From Lindgomyces ingoldianus (taxonomy: Eukaryota; Ascomycota; Dothideomycetes; Pleosporales; Lindgomycetaceae): a stretch of DNA of 64,000 bases. The stretch lies in assembly GCF_010093535.1 (NCBI RefSeq), contig NW_022985201.1:395145-459144 (forward strand), written 5' to 3'. The notes beneath the pieces were generated by a model, which had not been told where the DNA came from, ran no database searches, and saw nothing but the letters and a program-made list of their open reading frames with translations. Positions 21,298 through 33,600 of the stretch are shown here, piece by piece. How positions within the stretch are numbered: the first letter of the stretch is position 1; each line of letters starts with the position of its first letter. Made by a program: the position numbers and the translations under genes.

Positions 21298-24200
21298 TGT
21301 CACGATTGTGCACGAGTAAGGTTATAGAGCTTCACAGAGGTCTAGTTTAATTACTACGTGAGGTATTATAGTAGGTACAAGACGTTGTGTGAGGAACAAG
21401 AAGGTTTAAAAGGAAATTAGTAATTAAATACTTAGCTTAGAAGTCTAAGCGCTTTAGGTATAAATTAAGCCTGTTTTAGGTTTAGTTAGTGTTAAGGCAG
21501 TTTATACTTAAGTTTATGTTTATATTATGTTGTGTTTATGTTAGACATGCACTAATAATACTCTAGTACACGTCTAATATAGTTATGTCTAGGATCTAGG
21601 GAGGATACTGTGACAGTACCCCCTCTCTTATTAGGAAGAGAATCTTTTATATTAGTAGTTCTAGCATTAAGTTGTCTTTATTAGGGTATAAGTTTAGTTT
21701 AGATAGGTATTAGATATAGAATTAAGTTACTGCAGAGTTCTTTTACAGGGCTTTTATAGGTTCCTACAACAGTTTGTTGTATCTAGTTTATTTTATAAAG
21801 TATTTATAAATACATTTTTTATTATTAAACTAGATCTATTTAACATCTTTTATAACATATTTTAATTTGTTGTTTATAATAATAGGTTTAAGTAGCAGGT
21901 TTAGCTGTCTAAGTAGATAGTTAGATTTAAAGGCTGCTTAGCGCAGCAACAATATGTAGAACACAGAGTGTATCTTTATGCTGTTAGGTAGGATTAATTA
22001 GTAAGCATATAATAAGACTATATAGGCTACTATAAAGAGGCTAAGGTTCTTTTAATTAAGTTTCTTTAATTATTAGTTTATTTAGATATTTCTAGCATCT
22101 AGCTAAACCTTCTTACTAGCTGCATATATAAGGGCAGAGGTTTAGAATTAGTTTATATACGCTTATTAAAAAGCTTAAGCCTATGTAAGCTTTTTATAAA
22201 CATATTTAGATATATTTTAAATCTTATTAATAAGTCTATTTATGTCTGTTACTTATATAGATTAATAAGTTAGTTAAGGGGTATTTATAAGTAGTTTAAA
22301 TCTTATTTAGAGGTAGTATTTATAGTTTGCTAAGAACAGGGATACTTATGTTAATTTAAATGTTATGTTATTAGCTTTAAACTATGCTATAGCTAACTAT
22401 TTTACCTAGTTATTCTACTAGTAGTTTATGTACACTTATAGAACTTATTTTATTATAGTGTTTGCGTTTTTAGTCTAGCTGTTAGTCTCTAAGTAAAAAG
22501 CTATAGATAGATAGAGAATAATTTAGAGCTATTTATAAAGTTTATTCTAAAAGGCTAAGACAAACTGTGTACCTCTGTCTAATATAATTATGTTAGGTAG
22601 GCTATAGTAAACCTATACATATTAGTAGAATAACTAGGCTATATTAGAGGCAGTTATAAAGGAACATAGTATTAAGTGTTAATACTTAGTTAAGTAATTA
22701 ATAACTACTATAATATTTATGTACTTTTTAGATAGAGGTAGGTTTATAATAAAATTAATTAATATGTCTTTTTAAGCTTGTTTAAGGATTAGAAGTAGTT
22801 TAAGTAGGCTATTATACTTTTCTTAAAAGGCCTTTACTTTATAGTAAGTATAGCAACATAATATATATTAGCGTACAGTATAGAACATGCGGGGCTAGTA
22901 GTACTCTCTTTGTAGTAGGTTAAGAGTCTTTTCTCTGCCTAGGTGTCCTCTAACAGGTAAGTTATATATAATTTAGAGTAGTTTAATTTTTAGTTTATTA
23001 AAATTAAGAATTATAAGTTAGTTATAGTAATATAGCTTACTATTTTAGTTTTTATAGTTAGCTAGTGTTACTTTCTTTAACTAACTAGCGCTGTTTTAAA
23101 GTAGGTCTAAAGTTTCTTAGATAAATTTATTATTTAGATACTTATTAGTAATAATTTAATTAATTATCTAATTTATTTTATTTAAGTTAAGGTCTAAAAA
23201 TAGCTTAAGTTAAAGTAGAGTTTAGTGTTAAGCTTTTTATACTTCTTTTTAAGCAAGAATGTTTTAGAATTGCTTTATAAAAGCATCTAATTTCCCTCTA
23301 TTTTAACTAGAATAATAAGTAATCTTAAAATTAAAATAAAATAAGTATTTAAACTAATAAGCTTATTAGTAGCTAAGTTATTTTATAGTTACAAAGTACT
23401 ATAAGTTTTTATAGTTAAATAAAACCTATATTAGATGCGCTACACTTTTTAGTTTAGGTTGCTATTATTTAAAGCAGTATACTATAGTAAGTAATTTTTT
23501 ATTATAAATCTTATAATTACCTTCTACAGGACTTATTCTTTTTAAGAAGTATGTAATAGGCCTAATAGTTCTATCTAGCTTAGTCTAGGAGAGAACTTCT
23601 GCTACTATGTAGTCTAAGGCATTAGCTTTTACAAGTATTAGTAGTTTAAAGTTAAAGTAGTAAAGTATTAAGGCTTTAGTAAAAGCTTTCTTTAGCTAGT
23701 TAAAAAACTATTAGTAATTTAAGTTAAAGTTAAATTAAACCTTTTTTTTAGTAAGTGTAATTATAGGGCTTACTAGCTATAAAAAGTTGTTAATAAATTA
23801 TTAGTAAAAGTTAGTAAATTTTATAAAAGCTTAAACATCTTTTACATCTTTTAGGTATTGCTAATCTAGCATAGTCTAAACTTTAATAGAGTCTATTTAG
23901 ATGCTATCTGTAAAAATTACATATTCTAAATATGTAACCTTTAATTAGTAAAACTTACATTTATCTATGTTAAGTTATAGACCTACTTCTTCTATAGCTT
24001 TTAGCACTAGGCGTATATGCTGTTTATGCTCTAAAAGGCTATTACTGTAGATTAGAATATTGTTAATATACATAGTGCAGAACATGTCTAGGTAGGGTTA
24101 GAGCAAGTTGTTTATAAAATGTTAAAAAGTACTAGGTGTGTTAGCTAAGCTAAAGGGCATTACTAGGTACTTAAATAGTCTGTATTAGGTCTAAAACACT

Positions 24201-26960
24201 GTTAGCTACTTATTACTCTTTACTATTTTTAGCTTATTAAAGGCAGTAATAATATTTAACTTTATAAAATACTTTACTTTACTTAGTTAGCTTAGAGTTT
24301 TTTATAAAAAAAGAATTAAGTATTAGTTTTTAATAGTAATAGTGTTTAGTTTTTAGTAGTTAACATAGAATTAAAGCCTACTTTTAAGTTTCTTTATAAA
24401 TAGTATAAGTAACGCTACTAGTAAGAAGCTAGCTTAAATAAACTTTTTTTTTAAGTTTTTATTAAGGTATTTTTAAAGCACTTTTAATTTATTTAGTAAC
24501 ATCTTATATAGTAGCCTATAACTAAGTTATTTACTAGGCTTAAGAGTTATTTAGTAATTATATAGATGTTATATTAAAAGCTTATTAAACTTGTCTTAGA
24601 AAAAAACATGTAATAAGTTATAGTAGTCTTAAAAGACTATTATTTTAAAGTTAGTGTGTTTTTAGGGAGCTAAAGCTTAGTTTATATTAGAAATTATAAC
24701 TACATAGATTTTATAATCTAGTTATTAAGCTAGAGTTATAAATAAGGCAGGTTCTATGTAGTAAATGTCTATCTGCTGTTTAAGTCCTAGTTTATGTTTA
24801 AATTAAGTAAGTAAAAGTTTTTTAAAGGCTTTTTTTTTTTTAGGTTTAAGTAGTTATTAAATTATTTTATATAGCCTATTTTAGTAAAAGGCCTAGCTTA
24901 TTAGCCTTACTTAAGTAGTTCTTCTTTAGGTTATTAAAAAGTAAGTTTAGAAACTTTTTATATTAAGTACTATTTAAGTGTTGTTTAGGTGTAAGTGTAA
25001 GCATATATTTTAGCATTAGAAAGAGTTAAAGTTTAAAACTTACTCTTAGTAATTAAAGGCAACTTTATGCTAATATAGCTATAGTTGTCTTAGGATTAAG
25101 TTATAATGTTCTATGTTTATTACATAGAGCTTAATCTGCTTCTTATAGTGTTAGTAAGTAATTATAATAGTTATAGTATAAAAGATAAAACTTTTTTTAA
25201 GTTATTTTTTATTAAATCTAGTTAAGTAAATTATTTAGGTAAGTAGTGTTAATTAAAGATTTAGTTTATACACTAGTTCTTTATTAATGTAACCTATGCT
25301 GTTTACTTCTAAGTTAATAAAAGCTTATATTAGAGCTAATATAGTTTCTTATTATAAATATATAAAAATATTAACTTAGTACTTTTAGTTATTAGTAAGG
25401 GACTTAGCCTATAAGTTAGCAGAGATCTAGTGTTAAATTAGTCCTAAAGAGTAACTTAGCTCTAGGACAAGCCTTTTTGCAGGCTTCTACTGCTATAGCT
25501 GCAGCTATGTTAAGAGTAGTAAAAGGGATTAAGGCTTAAATATAAGTTAAAGCCTTTATAAAAATAAAATTAAAATAGTAAAAATTTTTAATAAGTGCTA
25601 GTAGCGCTACTTGCATAGACTTAAAAAAAAGAAATAAAGTAGTTTTAAAAAATATAACTATGCTTACTATACTTAAAGCATTAACTTTTTTTTTATAATC
25701 TTTATACTTTTTAAAACTAACTAGAGCATAATTTAAATTAATTTTTATTATGTTAAGGTCCTTATTTATAACTACACTAGTTTAGAGGTGTATTAAAGCT
25801 TATATAAAGAGGAACCTTATATTATTATTGTAGGTAGTAATTAGGTTTACATATGTATTAAGGTTATTTAAGAAGGGTTCTCCTACTATAGCGCGTTACA
25901 GTTTAGTTAAGAGAAAGTTATATAAAGCTATAATTAAACCTATCTTATTTAAGCTTATATTAAATGTAAGTTAGCAGAACTTAGTAAAGTGTAAAGTAAA
26001 GCTTTTTTTTATTTTTATAAAGTGTTTAGGTAACTTAAGGCTGTTAACTTTTTATTTAAGTCTTTATAAGTTACTTATAAAAACACTATAAATTAATCTA
26101 GGTTAATAATATTTTTATTTATTAGTAAGTTAATTAAAGCTATTACATTATAGTTAAGTTAAAAGTAGGCATATAGTAACTAAAAGTATTTAAAAGGGAA
26201 TTAGTCTATGTTTTCTTTAAGTTTATATTAAAGCTTATGTAAAAAGGAAGGTAAGTCTTTCTATTTTCTATTAAACAGTAGGGAATTAGAGAGTTAGTTA
26301 GATTTTATTACTAAGTTAAAAAAGTTATAAGTTATAAGTAGTATTAAGTAGAAAAAAGTTAAGCTATCTTTAAACTTCTAGGTAAGCTTTAAGGCTAGTA
26401 AGTTTTTAGTTTCTACTACTATAACAAAAGTTAAAGTAGAAATAGACTGCTTAATAATATAAAGCTATTCTTTAAAGTTCTTTTAAAAAGCTTTAAAGCT
26501 TACAACATAGTAGCTTTTTTATAAAGTAAGTGCTTTTTAGAAAGCTTTTTAGCTTACTTTAATAGCTTAAAGTTATGTAAGTACTAAGCTTATTAGATTA
26601 GATTTAGAGGCTATTCTTAGCTAAAGTTTTAACATAATGTAATGTTATAATTATGCACAAGTAAGGTTATAGAGCTTTATAGAGGTCTAGTTTAATTACT
26701 ATGTAAGGTATTATAGTAGGTATAAGATGTTATGTAAGGAATAAAAAAGTTTAGAAAGAAATTAGTAATTAAATACTTAGCTTAAAAGTCTAAGCGCTTT
26801 AGGTATAAATTAAGCCTGTTCTAGGTTTAGTTAGTGTTAAGGCAGTTTATGCTTAAGTTTATGTCTGTGTTATGTTGTGTTTGTGTTAGACGTGCACTAA
26901 TAATACTCTAGTACACGTCTAATACAGTTATGTCTGGGATCCGGGGAGGATACCGTGACA
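21298..26960 (-). mobile_element. Ty3/gypsy retrotransposon B, full length
   Basis: 5663 bp, with two 318-bp LTRs (21298-21615 and 26643-26960) and the GGTAT duplication at 21293-21297 and 26961-26965. On the minus strand the polypurine tract AAGAGAGGGGGTAC abuts the left LTR. Same family as A, without an internal insertion. Inserted in J. Confidence 0.95.
21616..26642 (-). pseudogene. RIP-inactivated gag-pol of element B
   Basis: It reads right to left. Gag occupies roughly 25.5-26.6 kb. The reverse transcriptase box YINNILIYSNS lies near 24.06 kb, followed by RNase H and integrase. The C-terminus, near 21.65-21.87 kb, retains EPIKAL, NSAVTQFY and NLMLELLI before the polypurine tract, which fits a chromodomain-type end. 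Catalytic Asp codons have become Asn, and Gln/Trp codons have become stops. The frame is colinear with element A. No extra open frame separates pol from the LTR, unlike in C and D. Confidence 0.85.
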
Positions 26961-26965
26961 GGTAT

Positions 26966-27973
26966 ATAGCTAAAAAGATCTTATTATTATTCTAGTACTT
27001 AATAAACTTTATTAAAACATGTAATCTATAGCTATCTAGAAATAAAAGTTAGTACACTTATTAAGCCTTTACTTTAGTTTTATAATTAAACACATGTTTA
27101 AGCTATACTAGGCCTAGTTTATTATCTCTTTAACTTACAAATAATAAAGTAAAAAAAGCTTAATACTTAAAAAAGTTAAAATTTTATAGCTAAAAGTTTT
27201 ATATATAACTAGTTAAAAATAGCTTAGTAAATTAGCATAGGCGTAAAAGAGGTACTATTAGTGTAGATGCAGGCTATTATTATAATCTACTTATAATTAC
27301 TATTTTATATAAGCTGCTACTTAATACCTTGCTTATACTACTATTTAAAGAAAATTTACTTTATTTTTAATAGTACTTTAATTAGAAAGCCCTTTTTATC
27401 TATATTATAAGTATGCTATAGTTTTATAGTATAGTTTTATGGTATATTACTTACTTTTTTTTACATATAAGCTTAAAATATAGTAAGTACTTAAATGCTA
27501 AGCTAGCTTTGTTACACATAGCGTCTATGCTAGATGTCTATTAAAATAATAAGTTAATAAAGTGCTTTTTAATTAATTAATTAACTTAGCTTTTACTAGC
27601 TTACTTACTACTTATTTTTATATAAAATTTTAAATTATTTATTTTAAAAAAAATAGACTTTTTATATAAAGTCTATTAATGTACTCTACTAGCTTTTTTT
27701 TTTATACTAAGCTAAGTAGTTACTAATTTTTAAGTTTCTCTGCACATAGGTAAGTAACGCGTTAGTAACGCCTTAAAAGTATAAATTAATTAACGCTATA
27801 CTGCCTAGCTACTACAGCATAATTTAGTAATTCTTTAGGTTTTAGCAATTTTAGCAACTCTAAAGCAGCCTTAATACTGCCTATATTAGTTAAGAGAGAG
27901 GTAGTTGAAGTTTTAACAGCTTCGCGCAGAATTGTGCATTACGCGAGGCCGTGCATTACACGCTAAAACACAG
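26966..27973. pseudogene. Right-hand part of transposon J
   Basis: About 1 kb of very AT-rich remnant ending in the J terminal inverted repeat. From about 27230 it is repeated in inverse orientation at 28138-28876. No protein motif could be read with confidence on either strand. Confidence 0.5.
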
Positions 27974-28137
27974 TAATGTAACCTTACAGGCAAGTTAGCC
28001 ACACAGGCGACGAGTTGGCCACTCTGCCAAGACCCTACTAAAACTATGCACTTGTATCATACAACGCGATGTCTTAACAACAACACAAGATAAGACCTTA
28101 TAAAAAGCTAGATTACAGCTTACACTTTAAGCTATTA
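27974..28137. other. Spacer between the two J ends; Fot1-type TIR-like remnant
   Basis: 164 bp starting and ending with TA. It contains a stretch similar to the TIR interiors of elements I and P (GCCACACAGGC, CTCTGCCAAGACCC). It therefore looks like a truncated older Fot1-like terminus into which J copies inserted. Confidence 0.5.
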
Positions 28138-28876
28138 CTGTGTTTTAGCGCGTAATGCACGGCCTCGCGTAATGCACGGCTCTGCGCAAAGCTGTTAAAA
28201 CTTTAACTACCTCTCTCTTAACTAATATAGGCAGTATTAAGGCTGCTTTAAAGTTGCTAAAATTACTAAAACCTAAAAAATTACTAAATTATACTGCAGT
28301 AGCTAGGCAGTATAGCGTTAATTAATTTATGCTTTTAAGGTGTTACTAACATGTCACCTGCTTATGTGTAAAGAAACTTAAAAATTAGCAACTACTTAGC
28401 CTAGTGCAGAAAAAAGAGCTAGTAGAGTATATTAATAGACTTTACACAAAATATTTATTTTTTTTAAAATAAATAATTTAAATTTTTATAATAAAAATAA
28501 GTAGTAAGTAAGCTAGTAAAAGCTAAGTTAATTAATTTATTAAAAAACACTTTATTAACTTATGATTCTAATAAACATCTAGCATAAACGCTGCGCATAA
28601 CAAAGCTAACTTAGCATTTAAGTACTTACTATATTTTAAGCTTGTATATAAAAAAAATTAAGTAATATAGTATAAAACTATAGCATACTTATAATATAGA
28701 TAAAAAGAGCTTTCTAATTAAAGTACTATTAAAAATAAAGTAAATCTTTTTTAAATAGTAGTATAAAAAAAGCACTAAGCAGCAGCTTATATAGAATAGT
28801 AATTGCAAGTAGATTATTATAATAGCCTACATCTGCGCTAATAGTAGCTCTCTTACACCTACGCTAATCTATTAAG
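28138..28876. mobile_element. J', truncated inverted copy of transposon J
   Basis: It begins with the J terminal repeat (CTGTGTTTTAGCGCG) next to TA 28136-28137 and matches J's right part in inverse orientation. It stops at 28876, where an LTR-like sequence begins. The far end of J' was not found. Confidence 0.65.
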
Positions 28877-29318
28877 TGTTATAATCCTTACTTAGTAGGG
28901 TTTTATTAGATGCTGTAAGCATGCAGGCCTTATAAGTTAAGTTATAAGAGGGGGTAGAAAAACCTGCTTTAGATGTACAGTTCTTAGTATAGTCTAGGTG
29001 TAGAGATAGTAGAGTAGCTAAATTATAGTTTAGGCTTTAACAGTAGTATAGGGCGCTTAGTTAAACAGTTTATAGAATAGAAGAGAAGGTGTATATAGTA
29101 CAAGATACACAATTAGTATTGCAGCTTATTAGAAAGCTAGAATGCTACTTAGTCTATAGAAATAGACTACATGTTAATTACACCTTTTAAAAGTTAGTCT
29201 TATTAGCAGAGCTTGCTCTGCTTATTATATTCAGGTTTGCAGAACAAAAAGTTTAGCAGAATCTCCTCTTTTAAACGCGCTAGTTAGTTATAATTTCTTT
29301 AAATAAACCTTAGTAACA
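28877..29318 (-). repeat. Degenerate LTR-like sequence K
   Basis: It starts TGTTATAATCCTTAC and shares blocks with the F/G LTR family, such as GTATATAGTACAAGATA and GCTACTTAGTCTAT. It may end at GTAACA 29318. No convincing target duplication was found, and the right boundary is uncertain. Probably an old solo LTR of a related gypsy family. Confidence 0.45.
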
Positions 29319-29629
29319 CTATTTCTCTATCACCTTATGTATTTCTTACATTTTTTTAAAAAAAATGTATACTTAATATAGGTGCACTTTTATGTTAATT
29401 TACATGTAGTTTGCTTTAGCATGTGTTATATAAAACATGTTTAAATTATAGTTAGTTGCGTCTATTCTACCTCTCTAGCTACATTAGTGTGTTAGGGATT
29501 TGCATCAGCCACGCTTAGTTGCAGGCTGTGGTAGGTTGTGTGCTGCACATGTTTATCCTACTATAGTTAAATGTTGTTGTTATGCGTCTATTACCTATCT
29601 AATACTACTTTACTAAGCATTATGCTATA
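29319..29629. other. Unassigned AT-rich stretch
   Basis: No gene, terminal repeat or protein-like frame is recognised. It carries a modestly GC-richer patch near 29490-29560 and ends at the TA target of element I. Confidence 0.5.
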
Positions 29630-30004
29630 ACGTACCTAACGGGTTGGCCGGCCACACAGGTTGGCCGGCCACTTTTGCCAAGCCCCCACTAAAACCACCC
29701 CATTCTGGCGCAAAACAGCCTACTTTAGCCCTGTATAAAGTAATACAACACAAGATATTATTTAGAGTCTACTTCTGCTACTTTTTTACATATATGCAAG
29801 TTATGCCTAGTTTAATTGCACTGCCTGCATTACCTTTAACTTAGCTTACCTTCTTTAGCGCGCACCTGCGTCTTTAGCTTCTTCCTATTACTACGCGCTC
29901 TAAACTCCTTTAGAGCAGTTAAACAAGCTCTATTCTTAACTATTAAGGTTTTTTTTGCCTAAATCTGCTTTTTTTATGTAATTTATGTTACATAGCAGCC
30001 TTAT

Positions 30005-30622
30005 TGTTACGGCCAACAGTCAGACCGTAATGACCCAACTGGCTGTCCCACACAGCCCGAACGATGTCGGATGGAAGGCGCTTAGCCCCGCGCTAAGCGA
30101 ATTACGTGACAGGACAGATAAGGAATGGCTTCAGCTTTTAGACAAAAGCCTCACAGAATGCACTGTCTAATAGGGACCTAAGCATTGCAGGCAATGCAGG
30201 CGCTGCAGGCAGTTGCAGGCAATGCATGCAACACCTGCAACGCATGCAGACGCATGTAAACCCTATGTATATAGTTCTAATCACAACTATAGTTAAGAAG
30301 TTATAATTACTATTAAGTCTATTTCTATACCCTTTATTTAATAAACTAAGAAGCTGTAATACTTCTATAAAGTCTACTGCTGCCTTATATATCTTGCACT
30401 ATATATACCTTTACTTCTATCCTTACAGATTAAGTTTACTAGCTCCCTATACAGCCACTAGGTTAAACCACAAGCCTGCCTACTCTCTACCTTGCATTAC
30501 CCTGTACTCTGCTTAACAGACTGTACACCTAATCTAGCTAAGTTCTACCTCTTCTGTTAACATATTATTATAGGCTAATGTACTTCTAAAAACATTATTT
30601 TGCTAAAGTAAAGATTATAACA
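30005..30622 (+). repeat. 5' LTR of element D
   Basis: It starts TGTTACGGCC and ends GATTATAACA. The first ~170 bases are almost undamaged; the inner end is heavily RIPped. The block 30186-30256 is built of GCAGGC/GCATGC words. TATATAG and TATATATACC motifs lie near 30.27 and 30.41 kb. Confidence 0.92.
30006..30170 (+). pseudogene. LTR-internal reading frame (54 codons) in the 5' LTR of D
   Basis: Open from LTR base 2 (GTT ACG GCC AAC) to TAA 30168-30170, ending EWLQLLDKSLTECTV. It is the intact copy of the frame that crosses into the 3' LTR. The matching frame in element C has the same length, no gaps and many synonymous third-base differences. In the 5' LTR it would be only the tail of the product. 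Confidence 0.5.
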
Positions 30623-33600
30623 GTAATTACTACCTCTTATAAAGTATAGCTACTACTACTTTAGACATTAGCATAACAGGTGCTTTAGCTGCTAGCACTA
30701 GCTAGACCCCTACAGCAACTAAAGAAGTATAAAATTAATAAATACTTTACCTCTAGAACAAGCTTAAACAGCTTAAACAACACTTCTAACTTTAAGCATA
30801 GTAAAGACCCTTAAATGTTTACTAAGTCTAAGCCCTCTAGTTAGAAGTAGCAAAACTTTAAAATATTATTTAAAAAAAAACTAGTATTAAATCTAAAAAG
30901 ACTCTATATTTAGCCTCTTTTAAAGCATTTAACAGCTTTGCTAAAGACCTAAAACTCTTCTTTACTAAGTGCTACTTTTACATGTAATATAATAAAGGCG
31001 CTTTTAAGATAAAAAATTTTTTTTATAAATAGGCCTACACTTAAAAAAATTACCTGCTATTTAGTTTTAACTTTATGCTAATAACTAGATAAACTATAAG
31101 GCAAGTAGCAACTTTTTATTACTAGAGATATAAAAAATCTTTAATAGCATTAATTTATTTAAAGCAGCCCTAACTATAATTTATAGGCTAGTTAATAAAG
31201 AAAAATAAGCAGTTAATAAAATAAATGCCCTCTAATAGGGCAACAGCTCTGTCTAACAATATGCAGCCTGCTTCTAGGAACTGCTAGCCATCTGCAGATA
31301 GACAGATAAGAAGGCTATAAAGTAAATGTTCTATAAAGGGCTCTTAGACATTATTAAAGATAAATTTACTTATAATAAAAAGCCTAAGAACTTTAAGAAT
31401 TACATTAAAAAAGCGCTTACCTACAACAAAAGACATGCTAAACACTATAGTAAAAAAGAAAAGGGCTAGACAACTGTAAAACCTAACTAGTTTTAAAAAA
31501 AAAAGAAAGCTTTATAAATTAACATAAAGCTAATAGACCTTAGTTACGCTAAACACACACATAGCTTCTCTAAAAAAAAGAACTATACCTTTAAAAATGT
31601 AAAGCTACCCTTAAATAAAGAATAGAAGAAATAGCTTAAAAAAAAGCATACCTTAACTATAAAAAAGTAGGTTACTTCTATTAAAAATGCCTAGACTCTA
31701 AACAACTAAAGAATAAAGATAGCAAATTAACTATAAAAGTAATGCATATAGAATAAGGCCTAATAAGATAAGAGATTCTAGACTAGCTAGATAAACACCT
31801 CTATTAGTAATGTAAAAATAATTATAAATCTAAAAAGTGCCTAATAAAATACTAGAAAGTTAAGGTAAAAGACACTAATAAAGTCTTTAGAGCACTAGAA
31901 CAAGCTGCTGCCTACAAAAAATAGTAAGGCTATACCTAAGCTACAACATATATTGCAAATGTTAAAAAAGAGAAGGAAAAGTTTCTTTTAAAATAACTAA
32001 TAACAGAAATCTTAGCTTAAGAGCTAAAATACTAATTTATCTATAAAAACTGCTAGAAATGTGGCAACACACACTATTAAAAAAATGTAAGAAATTAATG
32101 TATAAAGTATACATTAATAATAATGCTAAAACTTACAGTATACTAAAAGAAATTACTAAAACACATTTTACAGTTATAAACATAAATAAATAATAAAAAA
32201 TGTTCTAGAAAATTCTTAACAAAGAAGAAGGCCTAGACTAGTAATACACACTACTAATAACACTAGATCTATGCTAAGAACAGAATAACACACCTCCCCT
32301 AGCACTAGCTATTACCTGCAAGAATCTTAAAATACAGTAAGACAAAGAGTACTGTATTTCTTATAGCAGTAAATAACATAATAAGTTTTAATACACTTAC
32401 TAAAGCCACCTATTGTAAATTATTAAAACTAAGGAATACTCTAGGTGGACACAGGTCTAACTAATACTAGTACAAAACAACTTTAAAGAGTGTCCCTACA
32501 CCTAGTACCTATGCAGTAATAAGTACTGCTTTAAGCACTAGCTAACTAAACATAGGGCTAGCTAGTAGCTACACAGGACACAGGAAAGTTCACTTAAGAA
32601 CAACACACTAGCCGGCATAGCATCTACCTGTAAAATGCTACACTGTCTCTACTGTAAAAACAGCATAAATTACAAGCAAGAACTATAGACAAAGTGCAAT
32701 AATAAGACAGCATGCACGTTCTACTACTTTTAATAAAAGGCACACTAACAGGATAATTAAATGCCATATCACTATAAAATAGAAGACTCCCAGTGCACTA
32801 TATTAGAATGCATAATACTAGGACACTAGAAATACAAGGTATAATTAGACTAGATTATAGAATACAAAAATACAGCTAAAACTGTTAACAAAAATAACAG
32901 AATAGACTATAAAGAAACACCTTATAAACTCTACATTTTTATTATAGTTAGATAAGAACTAGGATAAAGCCTAACAACTAAAATTACTCTCTAATAACTA
33001 GGCTAGAAATAGGAAGAACTTGCCTTAATTAACAGTAGATGTATGTTTATAGTAATTAATTTAAGATAAGTTAACTAGAATAACATACCCTTCTAAAGAA
33101 AAAAAAACCTTTTTAAAGTATCTTTAGCTAACACCTTATTAATAAAATATAAAGTAAGATAAATTTAACTTAAAATAAAAGAACTTATTACTAAAGCTAA
33201 AAAATTAAAGATTAGATATTCTTTAACATATTACTACTAAAAAGTAAATACTAAGCAATTCTAGGCTATAACTAGCTTTATAAACATAACCTAATAATTA
33301 ATTAGCAAACCCTATTACTAGTTCTCTAAGGTAATAAACAAGCAGTATAAGCAGTATCTTAAGAGAACCTAGATAAAACTTATCTATAAGAAAAACTAAA
33401 AAGATTTCTTTATTAAGAACTAAAAGCATAGGCTGTTTACTAAATAAAAAAAAAACTAAAAGAAATCTCTTTTAAAGAATTTAAAAAAAATAAGACCTTA
33501 ACTAAGTTAAAATCTACTAAATAGCCTAAAAAGTAAGCAGACTACTAGAAAAATATTAAAACTACAAAGATATGTTTAAAACTCTAGAAAATCTAGAAGA

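Larger units (their letters stand above)
5100..27973 (-). mobile_element. DNA transposon J (Tc1/mariner superfamily, probably pogo/Fot1-like), split by nested insertions
   Basis: The ends are ~45-bp inverted repeats. The left begins CCATGTTTTAGCGCG; the right, read inward, begins CTGTGTTTTAGCG. Both contain a direct repeat of GCGTAATGCAC. A TA dinucleotide flanks each end (5098-5099 and 27974-27975), as expected of Tc1/mariner elements. After subtracting A, MITE1 and B with their duplications, about 2.1 kb remains, in four pieces: 5100-5327, 18655-18843, 20604-21297 and 26966-27973. No DDE motif is legible. A Lys/Arg-rich minus-strand frame near 20.6-20.8 kb resembles the basic tail of Fot1-type transposases, which is the only hint of coding strand. 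RIP damage is heavy. The superfamily call rests on the TA duplication and TIR length. Confidence 0.65.
27230..28876. repeat. Large inverted repeat: ends of J and J' facing each other
   Basis: Arms of about 740 bp (27230-27973 and 28138-28876) are near-complementary throughout, separated by 164 bp. The inner tips are J terminal repeats, each bordered by TA. The right arm is read as a second, inverted copy of the J right end. A hairpin transcript from this locus would be long and nearly perfect. Confidence 0.85.

Noticed and set aside
28877..29318. Complete solo LTR with target duplication for K
   Set aside because: The flanking five bases (TTAAG and CTATT) do not match and the right border is not supported by a second copy. 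Kept only as LTR-like.
29644..29844. 66-codon ORF at the left end of element I
   Set aside because: It is made of TIR sequence with Gly-Trp-Pro repeats from the TTGGCCGGCCAC blocks; the transposase is on the other strand.
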